DNA of 64,000 bases, taken from Alkalimarinus sediminis. Lineage in GTDB: Bacteria > Pseudomonadota > Gammaproteobacteria > Pseudomonadales > Oleiphilaceae. The notes beneath the pieces are model-generated. The model searched no databases and had not been told where the DNA came from. It saw nothing but the letters and a program-made list of their open reading frames with translations. The translations under genes and the position numbers were made by a program. How positions within the stretch are numbered: the stretch's first letter is position 1; the number at the start of each line of letters is the position of its first letter. Of this stretch, positions 26,858 to 36,038 are shown one piece after another. Location: the NCBI RefSeq assembly GCF_026427595.1, contig NZ_CP101527.1, positions 2,699,501-2,763,500 on the forward strand, given 5' to 3'.

Positions 26858-29305
26858 ATGAGAGAAAAACTAGTCGTAATCGGAAATGGTATGGCAGGTA
26901 TGCGTACCGTCGAAGAGCTACTTAAAATCGCACCCGAGAAGTATGACATTACCGTATTTGGTGCTGAGCCTTACGGTAACTATAACCGCATAATGCTCTC
27001 TCCTGTACTCACTGGTGAGAAAACAGTGGAAGAGATCATGATTAACGATCTTGATTGGTATAAAGAGAACAACATTACACTCTATGCGGGTGAAGATAAA
27101 AAAGCGGTAGATATTGATCGTCGTAATCAAAAAGTCATCGCTGCGGACGGTACCGAAGCAGAATATGATCGCCTTCTGTTAGCTACAGGCTCTAACCCGT
27201 TTATCATCCCTCTACCCGGCCATGATCTAGATGGCGTCATCGCATTCCGCGATATTGCCGATGTAGAAACCATGCTGCAAGCCAGTAAAGAGAAAAAGCA
27301 TGCAATCGTCATCGGTGGTGGACTTTTAGGTCTTGAAGCTGCCAATGGGTTGATGAAACAAGGCATGGAAGTCACCGTTGTCCATAACCTTGATGTGCTT
27401 ATGAACCGCCAACTTGATGAGCCTTCTGCAAAACTGCTTGAACAATCACTGGTTGAACGTGGTTTGTCATTCAAAATGAACGCTAACACTTCTGAGCTAA
27501 AAGCAGATGAAAATGGCCATGTTAAATCTATCGCCTTTTCTGATGGCGAAGAGTTACCAGCAGACCTGGTGGTAATGGCCGTTGGTATTCGACCTAATAT
27601 AGAACTCGCTCAAAAGGTAGGCTTGCACTGCGAGCGCGGTATAGTGGTTAACGATACCCTGCAAACTTTTGACCCTAAAATTTACGCTATCGGTGAGTGT
27701 ATTCAACACCGTGAAGAGCTATTTGGTTTGGTAGCACCGATCTGGGACCAAGCAAAAGTAGCCGCCAACCACTTGGCAGCATACGGTATCGGTATTTATC
27801 GCACCCAAGCAACATCAACGAAATTAAAAGTAACCGGTATTGATCTATTCTCTGCTGGTGACTTTACCGGTGACGATGAAACAGATGATATTGTGTTCCA
27901 AGACCCTAAGCGTGGCATCTACAAAAAAGTGGTGTTAAAAGAAGATAAAATTATCGGGTCAGTCATGTATGGCGATACCATCGATGGGTCATGGTACTTC
28001 CAACTAATGAAAGACGGTACCAACGTTGCAGACTTCCGTGATTCACTACTGTTTGGCCAGGCACACATGGGGGATTCAGGTCATGCAGGAGTCAATGCCG
28101 CAGCAGACCTGCCAGACTCTGCCGAAATTTGTGGGTGTAATGGCGTCTGTAAAGGCGACATTGTTAAAGCGATTACAGAAGAAAACCTGTACACACTAGA
28201 TGAAGTACGCGCATCCACCAAAGCATCGGCCTCTTGTGGTTCGTGCACGGGGTTAGTTGAGCAAGTCATCGCGTCGACGTTAGGTGGTGATTACACCCCG
28301 AGTGAGAGCGAAAAAACTATCTGCGCCTGCACCAACTACGGTCACGATCAGGTACGAGATGCAATAAAGCCTAATAATTTAAAATCTTTCCATGCAGTTT
28401 CTGATTTTCTTGAATTCTCAAACCCCGATGGCTGTCATGTGTGCCGACCTGCTATCAACTACTACCTGTTAGCCGCCTGGCCAGGAGAGTACGAAGACGA
28501 TATGGCATCACGCTTCACTAATGAGCGTATGCACGCCAACATCCAAAAAGATAACACCTACACCGTTGTACCAAGAATGTTTGGTGGCGTCACCACTGCC
28601 AAAGACTTGCGAGTGATTGCCGATGCAGCGGACAAATATGATGTACCAATGGTCAAGGTAACAGGTGGACAACGTATCGATTTGGTTGGTGTTAAAAAAG
28701 AAGACCTTATTCCGATGTGGAAAGATCTTAATGATGCAGGCATGGTTTCTGGTCACGCGTACGGTAAAGCCTTGCGAACAGTTAAGACTTGTATTGGCTC
28801 TCAATACTGCCGCTTTGGTACCCAGGACTCAACTGGTGCAGGTATCAGAATTGAAGAGATGACTTGGGGCTCTTGGACGCCAGCCAAATTCAAAATTGCA
28901 GTCTCAGGCTGCCCTCGCAACTGTGCCGAAGCAACCATCAAAGATGTGGGTATCGTAGCGGTCGACTCGGGTTGGGAGATCTATGTCGCCGGTAACGGTG
29001 GCATCAAAGTACGAGTGTCAGATTTCTTGGTTAAAGTGGCAACCGAAGATGAAGTGCTTGAATACACCGGTGCCTTTATGCAGATGTATCGCGAGCAGGG
29101 GCACCACAACGAACGCACAGCACCTTGGATTGAACGAGTAGGCCTCCAATATATTAAAGACGAAATCGTTGAAAATGCCGAAAAGCGCAAAGCCTATTAT
29201 GAAGGGTTCTTACTCTCTCAGAAGTTTTCTCAGAAAGACCCTTGGAAAGAGCGTGCGAGTGAAGGTGTTGCTCAAAATGACTTTATCCCATTGGCTGAAG
29301 TGTAA
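26858..29305 (+). CDS. nirB: assimilatory NAD(P)H nitrite reductase, large subunit
   Basis: Six-electron reduction of nitrite to ammonium. The start is the ATG at 26858 with GGAG seven bases upstream, giving 815 residues (an upstream ATG at 26843 lacks this). Domains in order: a pyridine-nucleotide-disulfide reductase FAD/NAD module (VVIGNGMAGMRT at the N-terminus), then two BFD-type [2Fe-2S] segments (CGCNGVCKGDI with CGSC, then CAC with CHVC). Next come the ferredoxin-like half and the siroheme/[4Fe-4S] domain, with TCIGSQYC and SGCPRNC supplying the four cluster cysteines. All cofactor motifs look intact. It is followed by nirD after 102 bases. Confidence 0.97.
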   Translation: MREKLVVIGNGMAGMRTVEELLKIAPEKYDITVFGAEPYGNYNRIMLSPVLTGEKTVEEIMINDLDWYKENNITLYAGEDKKAVDIDRRNQKVIAADGTEAEYDRLLLATGSNPFIIPLPGHDLDGVIAFRDIADVETMLQASKEKKHAIVIGGGLLGLEAANGLMKQGMEVTVVHNLDVLMNRQLDEPSAKLLEQSLVERGLSFKMNANTSELKADENGHVKSIAFSDGEELPADLVVMAVGIRPNIELAQKVGLHCERGIVVNDTLQTFDPKIYAIGECIQHREELFGLVAPIWDQAKVAANHLAAYGIGIYRTQATSTKLKVTGIDLFSAGDFTGDDETDDIVFQDPKRGIYKKVVLKEDKIIGSVMYGDTIDGSWYFQLMKDGTNVADFRDSLLFGQAHMGDSGHAGVNAAADLPDSAEICGCNGVCKGDIVKAITEENLYTLDEVRASTKASASCGSCTGLVEQVIASTLGGDYTPSESEKTICACTNYGHDQVRDAIKPNNLKSFHAVSDFLEFSNPDGCHVCRPAINYYLLAAWPGEYEDDMASRFTNERMHANIQKDNTYTVVPRMFGGVTTAKDLRVIADAADKYDVPMVKVTGGQRIDLVGVKKEDLIPMWKDLNDAGMVSGHAYGKALRTVKTCIGSQYCRFGTQDSTGAGIRIEEMTWGSWTPAKFKIAVSGCPRNCAEATIKDVGIVAVDSGWEIYVAGNGGIKVRVSDFLVKVATEDEVLEYTGAFMQMYREQGHHNERTAPWIERVGLQYIKDEIVENAEKRKAYYEGFLLSQKFSQKDPWKERASEGVAQNDFIPLAEV

Positions 29306-29344
29306 CTCCAATCTATACCCGGTTTCGCAAACAGCATGAGCCTT

Positions 29345-29363
29345 CGGAGAGAGACCCTCTCCG
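29345..29363 (+). promoter_or_regulatory. small hairpin between nirB and nirD
   Basis: Arms CGGAGAG (29345-29351) and CTCTCCG (29357-29363) with a 5-base loop lie in the 102-base gap. No T tract follows. It may adjust relative nirB/nirD levels. Confidence 0.4.
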
Positions 29364-29407
29364 GAGCGTTCACAAAGAATTATTAAGACTTTCGAGAGAT
29401 CAAAACA

Positions 29408-29725
29408 ATGAGTAAAACCATTGAAATAGGTAAGTTAACCGACATACCCAAGCTAGGATCACGGGTGGTAAAAACCCAGCAAGGCAACATTGCTATCTTC
29501 CGTACAATGGAAGACGAAGTATTCGCACTACATGACAGCTGCCCACACAAACAAGGCGCACTATCTCAAGGTATTGTTCACGGAAAATCAGTCACCTGCC
29601 CTCTTCACAACTGGGTTATAGGCCTAGACGATGGTGAGGCAAAAGGCCACGATACCGGTTGCACCAAAACCTTTGAGGCTCACCAAGAGGGCGGCATGGT
29701 TTATTTAGTGCTAGACGAGGTCTAG
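29408..29725 (+). CDS. nirD: nitrite reductase small subunit, Rieske-type
   Basis: 105-residue partner of NirB. Unlike E. coli NirD, it keeps a complete Rieske ligand set, CPH (in DSCPHKQG) and CPLH (in TCPLHNW), so it could bind a [2Fe-2S] cluster. This is common in assimilatory versions. It ends shortly after the second motif, which is the normal length. It lies between nirB and nasA on the same strand and is probably co-transcribed with nirB from the sigma-54 promoter. Confidence 0.95.
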   Translation: MSKTIEIGKLTDIPKLGSRVVKTQQGNIAIFRTMEDEVFALHDSCPHKQGALSQGIVHGKSVTCPLHNWVIGLDDGEAKGHDTGCTKTFEAHQEGGMVYLVLDEV

Positions 29726-29971
29726 CACTGACACTGCCAGCGGATTAACTGTGTAAGGTCAACTGGCCACTTTAGAGGGTTTTAGTGGAGGCTCCACTAA
29801 AATGTTCACCGGTCCCCCGCCGACAGGACTCTATGAGTCCAACGAAGCGTCACACTTCCCTTGCTCCCAACTCTGGCAGTGTGACGCTTCACTCCTTTAG
29901 CAATTAACTCATATCGTTCGCCTATTGGTTACGATAGCGGCCGAAAAACTTTTGTTGGTCTGAAGTATAAA
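29726..29971 (+). promoter_or_regulatory. structured nirD-nasA intergenic leader
   Basis: 246 bases with three successive perfect inverted repeats. The first has arms TTTTAGTGGA and TCCACTAAAA (29780-29802). The second is GGACTC-TAT-GAGTCC (29826-29840). The third has arms GAAGCGTCACACT and AGTGTGACGCTTC (29844-29890). None is followed by a T run. This could be an RNA leader controlling nasA, such as an antitermination or processing region, or it could be REP-like clutter. Confidence 0.5.
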
Positions 29972-32689
29972 ATGAACAATATGCAAAATACCCCGATCAA
30001 AACAGTTGAGCCTAACACAATCAAAACAACTTGCGCATACTGCGGTGTGGGCTGTGGCATAACGGCTACCGTTCACGATGTAGATAAGCGTCTCATAACC
30101 GTTCAAGGGGATGAACAACACCCGTCGAACTTTGGCCGACTATGCTCAAAAGGCACCGCACTAGCCGATACCCTTACACTCGATGATCGCCTTCTTTCCC
30201 CCATGTACAAGGGAGAGAAGATTAGTTGGGACAGGGCGATAAAAGAAACAGCCGACCAATTTAATACGATTATTCAACAACATGGCCCAGATGCCGTTGC
30301 ATTTTATATCTCAGGACAACTGCTAACAGAAGACTATTATGTCGCCAATAAGCTGATGAAGGGGTTTATTGGTTCATCGAATATCGACACTAATTCTAGG
30401 TTGTGTATGGCGTCGCCAACTGTCGCCCACAAACGTGCGTTCGGTTCAGATACGGTGCCTGGTTGTTATGATGATTTCGACCATGCTGAACTAATCGTGC
30501 TAACCGGCAGCAACACCGCCTGGTGCCACCCTATTATCTTTCAGCGGATAAAAAAGGCTAAAGAGAATAACCCTGCGCTCAAGGTTGTAGTAATCGACCC
30601 AAGAGAAACCGAAACCTGTGCGATAGCAGATTTGCATCTACCGATTCAATCAGGTACCGATGCGTTTTTGTTTAATGGCTTACTCGCTCAACTTTCGAAA
30701 GCGCAAAAACTAGACCTGGATTACATTGACCAAAACGTTGAAGGTTTTGTAGATACCCTCTCATCCGCGATCGAGAGTGCATCAGATATTCGCAACGTAG
30801 CAGATATTTGTGGGCTAAGTGAAGCAGATATACACACCTTCTATGAGTGGTTTTCAGGTACCAACAAGGTCATTAGCGCCTATTCGCAAGGTATTAACCA
30901 ATCAAGTTCTGGCACCGATAAGGTCAATGCTATCATCAACGTACATCTTGCTACTGGCAGAATCGGCAAAATTGGAGCGGGTCCCTTTTCGTTAACAGGC
31001 CAACCCAATGCTATGGGAGGCCGTGAAGTGGGAGGGTTGGCCAATCAATTGGCAGCGCATATGGATTTTACTGAGGACAACATCAATCGACTAAGCCGCT
31101 TTTGGCAGAGCGATGTCGTCTCGTCCTCTCCTGGACTAAAGGCCGTAGACCTATTTGATGCCATTGAAGATGGCCGCGTTAAAGCGGTCTGGATTATGGC
31201 AACTAGCCCGGTAGACAGTTTGCCGAACGCCAACAAGGTTAAAACCGCACTAGAAAAATGTCAGTTTGTGGCGGTTTCAGACTGCATGCAGCACACCGAC
31301 ACGACTCAATATGCCCATATGCTCTTGCCCGCTCTTGGCTGGGGTGAGAAAGACGGTACGGTAACCAACTCAGAAAGGCGCATTTCTCGACAGCGTGCTG
31401 TATTGCCAGCCCCCGGCGAGGCGAAGTCGGACTGGTGGATCATCACCCAAGTAGCGAAAGCGATGGGCTTTGAAAAGTCATTCCCATACCAGTCGGCTCA
31501 TGAGATTTTTAAAGAGCATACTCAACTCTCAGCGTTTGAGAACACATTAGATATCGACGATTCTACCCTTACAAAACGTGACTTTAACCTCTCTGCTTTG
31601 ACGACGCTGAACCAACAGCAATACCATAAACTCACGCCAATACAGTGGCCTGTAACGAGCGAATCACCCAAAGGCACCACACGAATGTTTGAAGATGGGT
31701 ATTATTTCACCCCATCAGGCAAAGCTCAGATGATCACAGTAGTGCCCAGACAACCGAAAGCCCCCCTTAGCAAAGAGTACCCATTGATACTCAACACAGG
31801 GCGCATACGAGACCAATGGCACACAATGAGCCGCACAGCACTTGCACCACAGCTTAATAATCACAAAGCAGAGCCTTTTGTCGAGCTACATCCAGCTGAT
31901 GCAACACGGCATAATATTGCAGATGGAGAGCTAGTATTAGCGAGCACCGCTTATGGCGAAATGATAGCCAGAGCAGATGTAAACAAAGGACAAAAACCCG
32001 GTCATATTTTTATACCAATGCACTGGACTGAACAACTTAGTTCTAAAGGCCGTGTGGGGGCTTTAGTAAATCCGGCTACAGACCCGTTATCCGGGCAACC
32101 AGAAAGTAAACATACCCCTGCGATGGTAAAACCTTATCAGCCTCAGTGGTATGGTTTCTTGCTTTCTAGGCGAGCACTACCGATTGAGAATGTTCAATAT
32201 GTAGTCAAAATACGCGGCCAAAAGTTCTACCGATACGAGCTAGCAGCAGAAACCATGATCGATGATTTATCAGCCTGGGCTAGGGCCCTGCTGTGCGATA
32301 ACGAAAAAGCAGCGGCTGAGTGGGTTGAATACTCTGATATTAAACAGCGTAAATATCGTGGCGCTCGCTTTGTAGGTGATATGCTAGAAAGCTGCCTGTT
32401 TATATCACCCAGTTTAGACCTACCTACTCGCGGCTGGTTAGCTGAGCTGTTTAACAAGAGCAGCATTGAACTGGATGAACGGATGGCAATGCTGTCAGGC
32501 TCACCACCAGCAGGTCGAGAAGACTGCGGTAAAACCATCTGTGCCTGCTTTGGTGTTGGCGAAAACACAATCAAGTCTGCTATTAGCGAGAGGGGGTTAT
32601 CATCGGTTCAGGCCATTGGCGAATGTCTGAATGCGGGAACAAACTGCGGTTCTTGTATTCCTGAACTAGAAAAGCTACTGCCTTGCTAG
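29972..32689 (+). CDS. nasA: assimilatory nitrate reductase catalytic subunit with C-terminal BFD domain
   Basis: 905-residue molybdopterin enzyme reducing nitrate to nitrite in the cytoplasm. The N-terminus binds a [4Fe-4S] cluster through Cys21, Cys24, Cys28 and Cys58. The bis-MGD domains follow, with SRLCMASP near the Mo site and a molydop_binding domain (LILNTGRIRDQWHTMSRT). The last 55 residues form a BFD-like [2Fe-2S] domain (CACFGVGENTIKSAI, ending NCGSC), the electron-entry arrangement of the NasA/NarB-plus-BFD class. It needs no separate NasB reductase here, and none is seen. The ribosome-binding site is weak. Confidence 0.95.
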   Translation: MNNMQNTPIKTVEPNTIKTTCAYCGVGCGITATVHDVDKRLITVQGDEQHPSNFGRLCSKGTALADTLTLDDRLLSPMYKGEKISWDRAIKETADQFNTIIQQHGPDAVAFYISGQLLTEDYYVANKLMKGFIGSSNIDTNSRLCMASPTVAHKRAFGSDTVPGCYDDFDHAELIVLTGSNTAWCHPIIFQRIKKAKENNPALKVVVIDPRETETCAIADLHLPIQSGTDAFLFNGLLAQLSKAQKLDLDYIDQNVEGFVDTLSSAIESASDIRNVADICGLSEADIHTFYEWFSGTNKVISAYSQGINQSSSGTDKVNAIINVHLATGRIGKIGAGPFSLTGQPNAMGGREVGGLANQLAAHMDFTEDNINRLSRFWQSDVVSSSPGLKAVDLFDAIEDGRVKAVWIMATSPVDSLPNANKVKTALEKCQFVAVSDCMQHTDTTQYAHMLLPALGWGEKDGTVTNSERRISRQRAVLPAPGEAKSDWWIITQVAKAMGFEKSFPYQSAHEIFKEHTQLSAFENTLDIDDSTLTKRDFNLSALTTLNQQQYHKLTPIQWPVTSESPKGTTRMFEDGYYFTPSGKAQMITVVPRQPKAPLSKEYPLILNTGRIRDQWHTMSRTALAPQLNNHKAEPFVELHPADATRHNIADGELVLASTAYGEMIARADVNKGQKPGHIFIPMHWTEQLSSKGRVGALVNPATDPLSGQPESKHTPAMVKPYQPQWYGFLLSRRALPIENVQYVVKIRGQKFYRYELAAETMIDDLSAWARALLCDNEKAAAEWVEYSDIKQRKYRGARFVGDMLESCLFISPSLDLPTRGWLAELFNKSSIELDERMAMLSGSPPAGREDCGKTICACFGVGENTIKSAISERGLSSVQAIGECLNAGTNCGSCIPELEKLLPC

Positions 32690-32715
32690 CGCTCAAGCTA
32701 AAACCCTGTTCATTC

Positions 32716-32746
32716 CCAGGATTATTCATTGCCAAGATAATCCTGG
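32716..32746 (+). terminator. inverted repeat after nasA
   Basis: Perfect 10-bp arms CCAGGATTAT (32716-32725) and ATAATCCTGG (32737-32746), 26 bases after the nasA stop. It has no T tract but lies at the end of the nitrate gene run. Confidence 0.5.
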
Positions 32747-32761
32747 TCATCCTCATGCCGG

Positions 32762-32821
32762 CTAGTCATTCCTGCAAAGATCTAGTCATTCCTGCAAAAA
32801 TCTAGTCATTCCTGCAAAAAT
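32762..32821. repeat. 20-bp tandem repeat, three copies
   Basis: Units CTAGTCATTCCTGCAAAGAT at 32762 and CTAGTCATTCCTGCAAAAAT at 32782 and 32802 run directly into the left end of the 63-bp element, which begins with the same TAGTCATTCC pattern. It looks like amplification of the element's terminus. Confidence 0.9.
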
Positions 32822-32824
32822 CTA

Positions 32825-32887
32825 GTCATTCCCGCGAACAAGGTGAATTGCGAAGTAAGGGAGAGCACCCTGGGGTGGACAGGAATC
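32825..32887. repeat. 63-bp interspersed element, copy 2
   Basis: Same length as, and the same at 52 of 63 positions with, the element at 24908-24970. Its right terminal repeat is degraded (AGGAATC in place of GGGAATC). It occupies the 340-bp gap between nasA and gloA; the rest of that gap holds the tandem repeats and no gene. Confidence 0.85.
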
Positions 32888-33029
32888 CTGCCTCTAGCAA
32901 AAGTGGCACCCGCGTTCACCGGGCTAACATGGCATTTAGTCTAGCGGGTATTGGGTGTCACATATTGTATTCCTGGGTCGATAATCGTTAAATACCCGAT
33001 AGATTCAACTTTACTCAACAGGAGCCAAC

Positions 33030-33434
33030 ATGAGAGTTCTTCATACCATGCTACGAGTAGGTGATTTAGATCGCTCTATCGCCTTTTACACAGATGTATT
33101 AGGCATGCAGTTAATACGCAAGTCAGAAAACACCGAGTACAAGTACACATTGGCATTTGTAGGTTACGGCGATGAAAGCCAAGGTGCCGTCATTGAGCTC
33201 ACCTATAACTGGGGTCAAAGCGAATATGACTTGGGCAACGCTTACGGTCATATCGCACTCGAAACAGACGATATTTATGCTACCTGCGAAGCCATCAAAG
33301 CTAAAGGCGGTCAAGTCACTCGTGAAGCTGGCCCCGTAAAAGGCGGTACAACTATCATCGCCTTTGTAAAAGACCCTGATGGTTACAGTATAGAGCTCAT
33401 TAATAAGAAAGATTCAGGCAAAGGTCTGGGGTAA
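33030..33434 (+). CDS. gloA: lactoylglutathione lyase (glyoxalase I)
   Basis: Converts the methylglyoxal-glutathione hemithioacetal to S-lactoylglutathione. The 134-residue protein is of the short, nickel-type class. All four metal ligands are present: His5, Glu56, His74 and Glu122. The family blocks [20 protein letters not shown] and [10 protein letters not shown] are intact. The ATG follows AGGAG at a good distance. It stands alone between the repeat-rich gap and the arylsulfatase gene. Confidence 0.97.
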   Translation: MRVLHTMLRVGDLDRSIAFYTDVLGMQLIRKSENTEYKYTLAFVGYGDESQGAVIELTYNWGQSEYDLGNAYGHIALETDDIYATCEAIKAKGGQVTREAGPVKGGTTIIAFVKDPDGYSIELINKKDSGKGLG

Positions 33435-33587
33435 CATTAACCAAGCTCACTTGTACAATGTTCAACCAACACAGTACCCAATAAATAATGATTGTCCCCC
33501 TTAATCTATCGTCCTAATATAAAGCAGTATTAACAATAAAATAATGAGTAGCGCAAAGCTGCTCGATAAGCGGAACAAGGAGCAAGA

Positions 33588-35930
33588 ATGAAGTTTAATA
33601 AACTGTTAATAGGGCTTGGATTATTTTATTCAAGCATTAGCACTGTGCATGCTCAGGCGGAACTAGATCGTAGCGTATTACCGATTTCTGACCCCACTCC
33701 AGCAGTATCTACGGTGCTTGATGTACGAGATGCAACGCCCCCACCACGCTTTGTTGTAGAAGCACCAAAAGACGCCCCCAACGTACTCATTGTTTTAGTC
33801 GACGACCTCGGTTTTGCCGGCACCAGTGCGTTTGGAGGCCCAGTCAATACACCTACATTTGACCAGATCGCCCAGCAAGGGCTTCGTTATAATAATTTCC
33901 ACACCACAGCAGTATGCTCTCCTACTCGAGCAGCCATTAAGAGCGGGCGTAATCACCATGTAAACAACATGGGTTCGATTATTGAAACAGGTACACAATT
34001 TCCTGGTAACACCGGTCAAATACCTAACGATGTAGCGCCCGTTGCAGAGATGTTAAGACTCAATGGCTATAGCACCGCAGCCTTTGGCAAATGGCATGAA
34101 ACCGCAGCCTGGGAAGCGAGTACTTCAGGGCCGTTTGATCGTTGGCCGACCCACCAGGGGTTTGACAAATTTTACGGCTTTTTAGGAGGGGAAACTAACC
34201 AGTGGGCTCCGTTTATATATGACGGAACACACCAGGTAGAACTACCTGAAGACCCTAACTATCACTTCTTAACAGACATGACCAATCAAACAGTGTCATG
34301 GATAAAATATCAAAAGGCCCTCACACCTGATAAGCCATTTTTCGCTTACTACGCACCAGGTGCCGTACATGCACCGCATCATGTTCCTAAAGACTGGATA
34401 GCCAAACATAAAGGTAAATATGATCAAGGCTGGGATGCAATACGTGAGCAAATTCTTGCACGCCAAATAAAACTCGGCATCGTACCTAAAGGAACCCCTT
34501 TAGCACCCAAGCCTAAAGCGATTCCTGATTGGAATACCCTGTCTGATGATGAGAAACGACTATTCACTCGTCAAGCCGAAGTCTTTGCTGCATTTGTTGA
34601 AATGACAGACCATGAAGTGGGTCGTGTCATGAAGGCCATTGAAGAAACAGGTGAATTAGATAACACGCTGGTATTCTTCGTTTATGGAGACAATGGCACC
34701 AGTGCTGAAGGTAGTCGTAACGGCATGTTTAATGAGATGACTTACTTTAACGGCGTCCACGAAACAGTGCCAGATATGCTTAAGCACTATGACCAATGGG
34801 GCGGCCCTGAAACGTATCCTCATATGGCTGCTGGCTGGGCTGTAATGTTCGACACCCCCTATAAATGGACTAAACAAGTCGCGTCTGATCACGGTGGCAC
34901 AAAAGTAGGTACAGTCGTTTCCTGGCCTAAACGCATTAAAAAAACAGGTGAATTACGCACACAGTTTCATCATGTTATCGATGTTGCGCCTACCATTTTA
35001 GAAGCTGCGGGTATTCCAGAGCCGAAGCGCGTCAATGGCGTTACGCAACGCCCGATTGAAGGTGTCAGCATGATGTATACCTTTGATGATGCTAACGCAA
35101 AAGAGCAGCACAACATTCAATATTTCGAAATGTTTGGTAATCGCGCCATTTATAAAGATGGGTGGTTTGCCAGAACCATTCACCGTGCAGCATGGGAAAC
35201 AAAACCACGCAGACCTTTATCTGAAGATATTTGGGAGCTTTACGATACCTCTAAAGACTTTAGTTTAGTGAATGACTTATCAGCGAAACACCCTGAAAAA
35301 CTAGCCGAGATGCAAAAGTTATTCATAGCAGAAGCGGAAGCAAATCAAGTATTACCGATTGATGATAGATTGCTTGAACGCGTTAACGCTGCATTGGTAG
35401 GTCGCCCTGATTTAATGGCAGGTCGTACATCAATCACGTTGGGTGAAGGCATGACAGGGATGACTGAAAACGTCTTCCTTAACATCAAAAACAAATCTAA
35501 AACGATTACCGCTGAGATTGAGGTCCCCAAAGATGGTGCTCATGGTGCGATTATGGTTCAAGGTGGACGTTTTGGTGGTTGGTCGCTTTATGTTGAAAAC
35601 GGTGTGCCAGCCTATACGTACAACTTCCTAGGATTAAAAAGCACCACTATCGCGGCTCCCAAGCCATTAAAACCAGGTAAAGCAACCATCCGTTATGAGT
35701 TTGCTTACGACGGCGGTGGATTGGCAAAAGGCGGAACAGGCACTTTATTCGTCAACAATAAAAAAGTTGCTCAAGGGCATTTAGAGCAGACTCAACCGAT
35801 GATTTTCTCTGCAGATGAAACCGCCGATGTCGGGATTGATTTAGCAACACCCGTTGTTGAAGCGATTGGCGCCGAAGCCAAATCTCGATTTACCGGTAAA
35901 ATCAGTAAAGTTACCGTCGAAGTGAAGTAA
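33588..35930 (+). CDS. arylsulfatase, periplasmic, FGly type
   Basis: 780-residue sulfatase with a Sec signal peptide (to about STVHA, residue 22). The catalytic cysteine that becomes formylglycine is Cys110 in CSPTRAAIKSG, fitting the CxPxR signature in its CSPTR form, and the DDLG metal-binding motif precedes it. The length and the HTTAVCSPTRA context fit the large arylsulfatases that hydrolyse small aryl sulfates. No formylglycine-generating enzyme is encoded in the window. Scavenging of sulfate from organosulfates is the likely role. It is followed by an intrinsic terminator at 35962-35992. Confidence 0.93.
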   Translation: MKFNKLLIGLGLFYSSISTVHAQAELDRSVLPISDPTPAVSTVLDVRDATPPPRFVVEAPKDAPNVLIVLVDDLGFAGTSAFGGPVNTPTFDQIAQQGLRYNNFHTTAVCSPTRAAIKSGRNHHVNNMGSIIETGTQFPGNTGQIPNDVAPVAEMLRLNGYSTAAFGKWHETAAWEASTSGPFDRWPTHQGFDKFYGFLGGETNQWAPFIYDGTHQVELPEDPNYHFLTDMTNQTVSWIKYQKALTPDKPFFAYYAPGAVHAPHHVPKDWIAKHKGKYDQGWDAIREQILARQIKLGIVPKGTPLAPKPKAIPDWNTLSDDEKRLFTRQAEVFAAFVEMTDHEVGRVMKAIEETGELDNTLVFFVYGDNGTSAEGSRNGMFNEMTYFNGVHETVPDMLKHYDQWGGPETYPHMAAGWAVMFDTPYKWTKQVASDHGGTKVGTVVSWPKRIKKTGELRTQFHHVIDVAPTILEAAGIPEPKRVNGVTQRPIEGVSMMYTFDDANAKEQHNIQYFEMFGNRAIYKDGWFARTIHRAAWETKPRRPLSEDIWELYDTSKDFSLVNDLSAKHPEKLAEMQKLFIAEAEANQVLPIDDRLLERVNAALVGRPDLMAGRTSITLGEGMTGMTENVFLNIKNKSKTITAEIEVPKDGAHGAIMVQGGRFGGWSLYVENGVPAYTYNFLGLKSTTIAAPKPLKPGKATIRYEFAYDGGGLAKGGTGTLFVNNKKVAQGHLEQTQPMIFSADETADVGIDLATPVVEAIGAEAKSRFTGKISKVTVEVK

Positions 35931-35961
35931 TATCATTGTAAGTACTTAGGTAAAAAATAGG

Positions 35962-35992
35962 CGCGTGCTTGTTTATCAAGTGCGCGTTTTTT
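35962..35992 (+). terminator. intrinsic terminator after the arylsulfatase gene
   Basis: A 10-bp stem with two G-T wobbles (35962-35971 with 35977-35986), a 5-base loop and a run of six T. It is the best plus-strand terminator in this part of the window. Confidence 0.85.
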
Positions 35993-36038
35993 GTTTAGCC
36001 ACCTTAACCTTACAGACAACATCAACATCGAGAAACAC

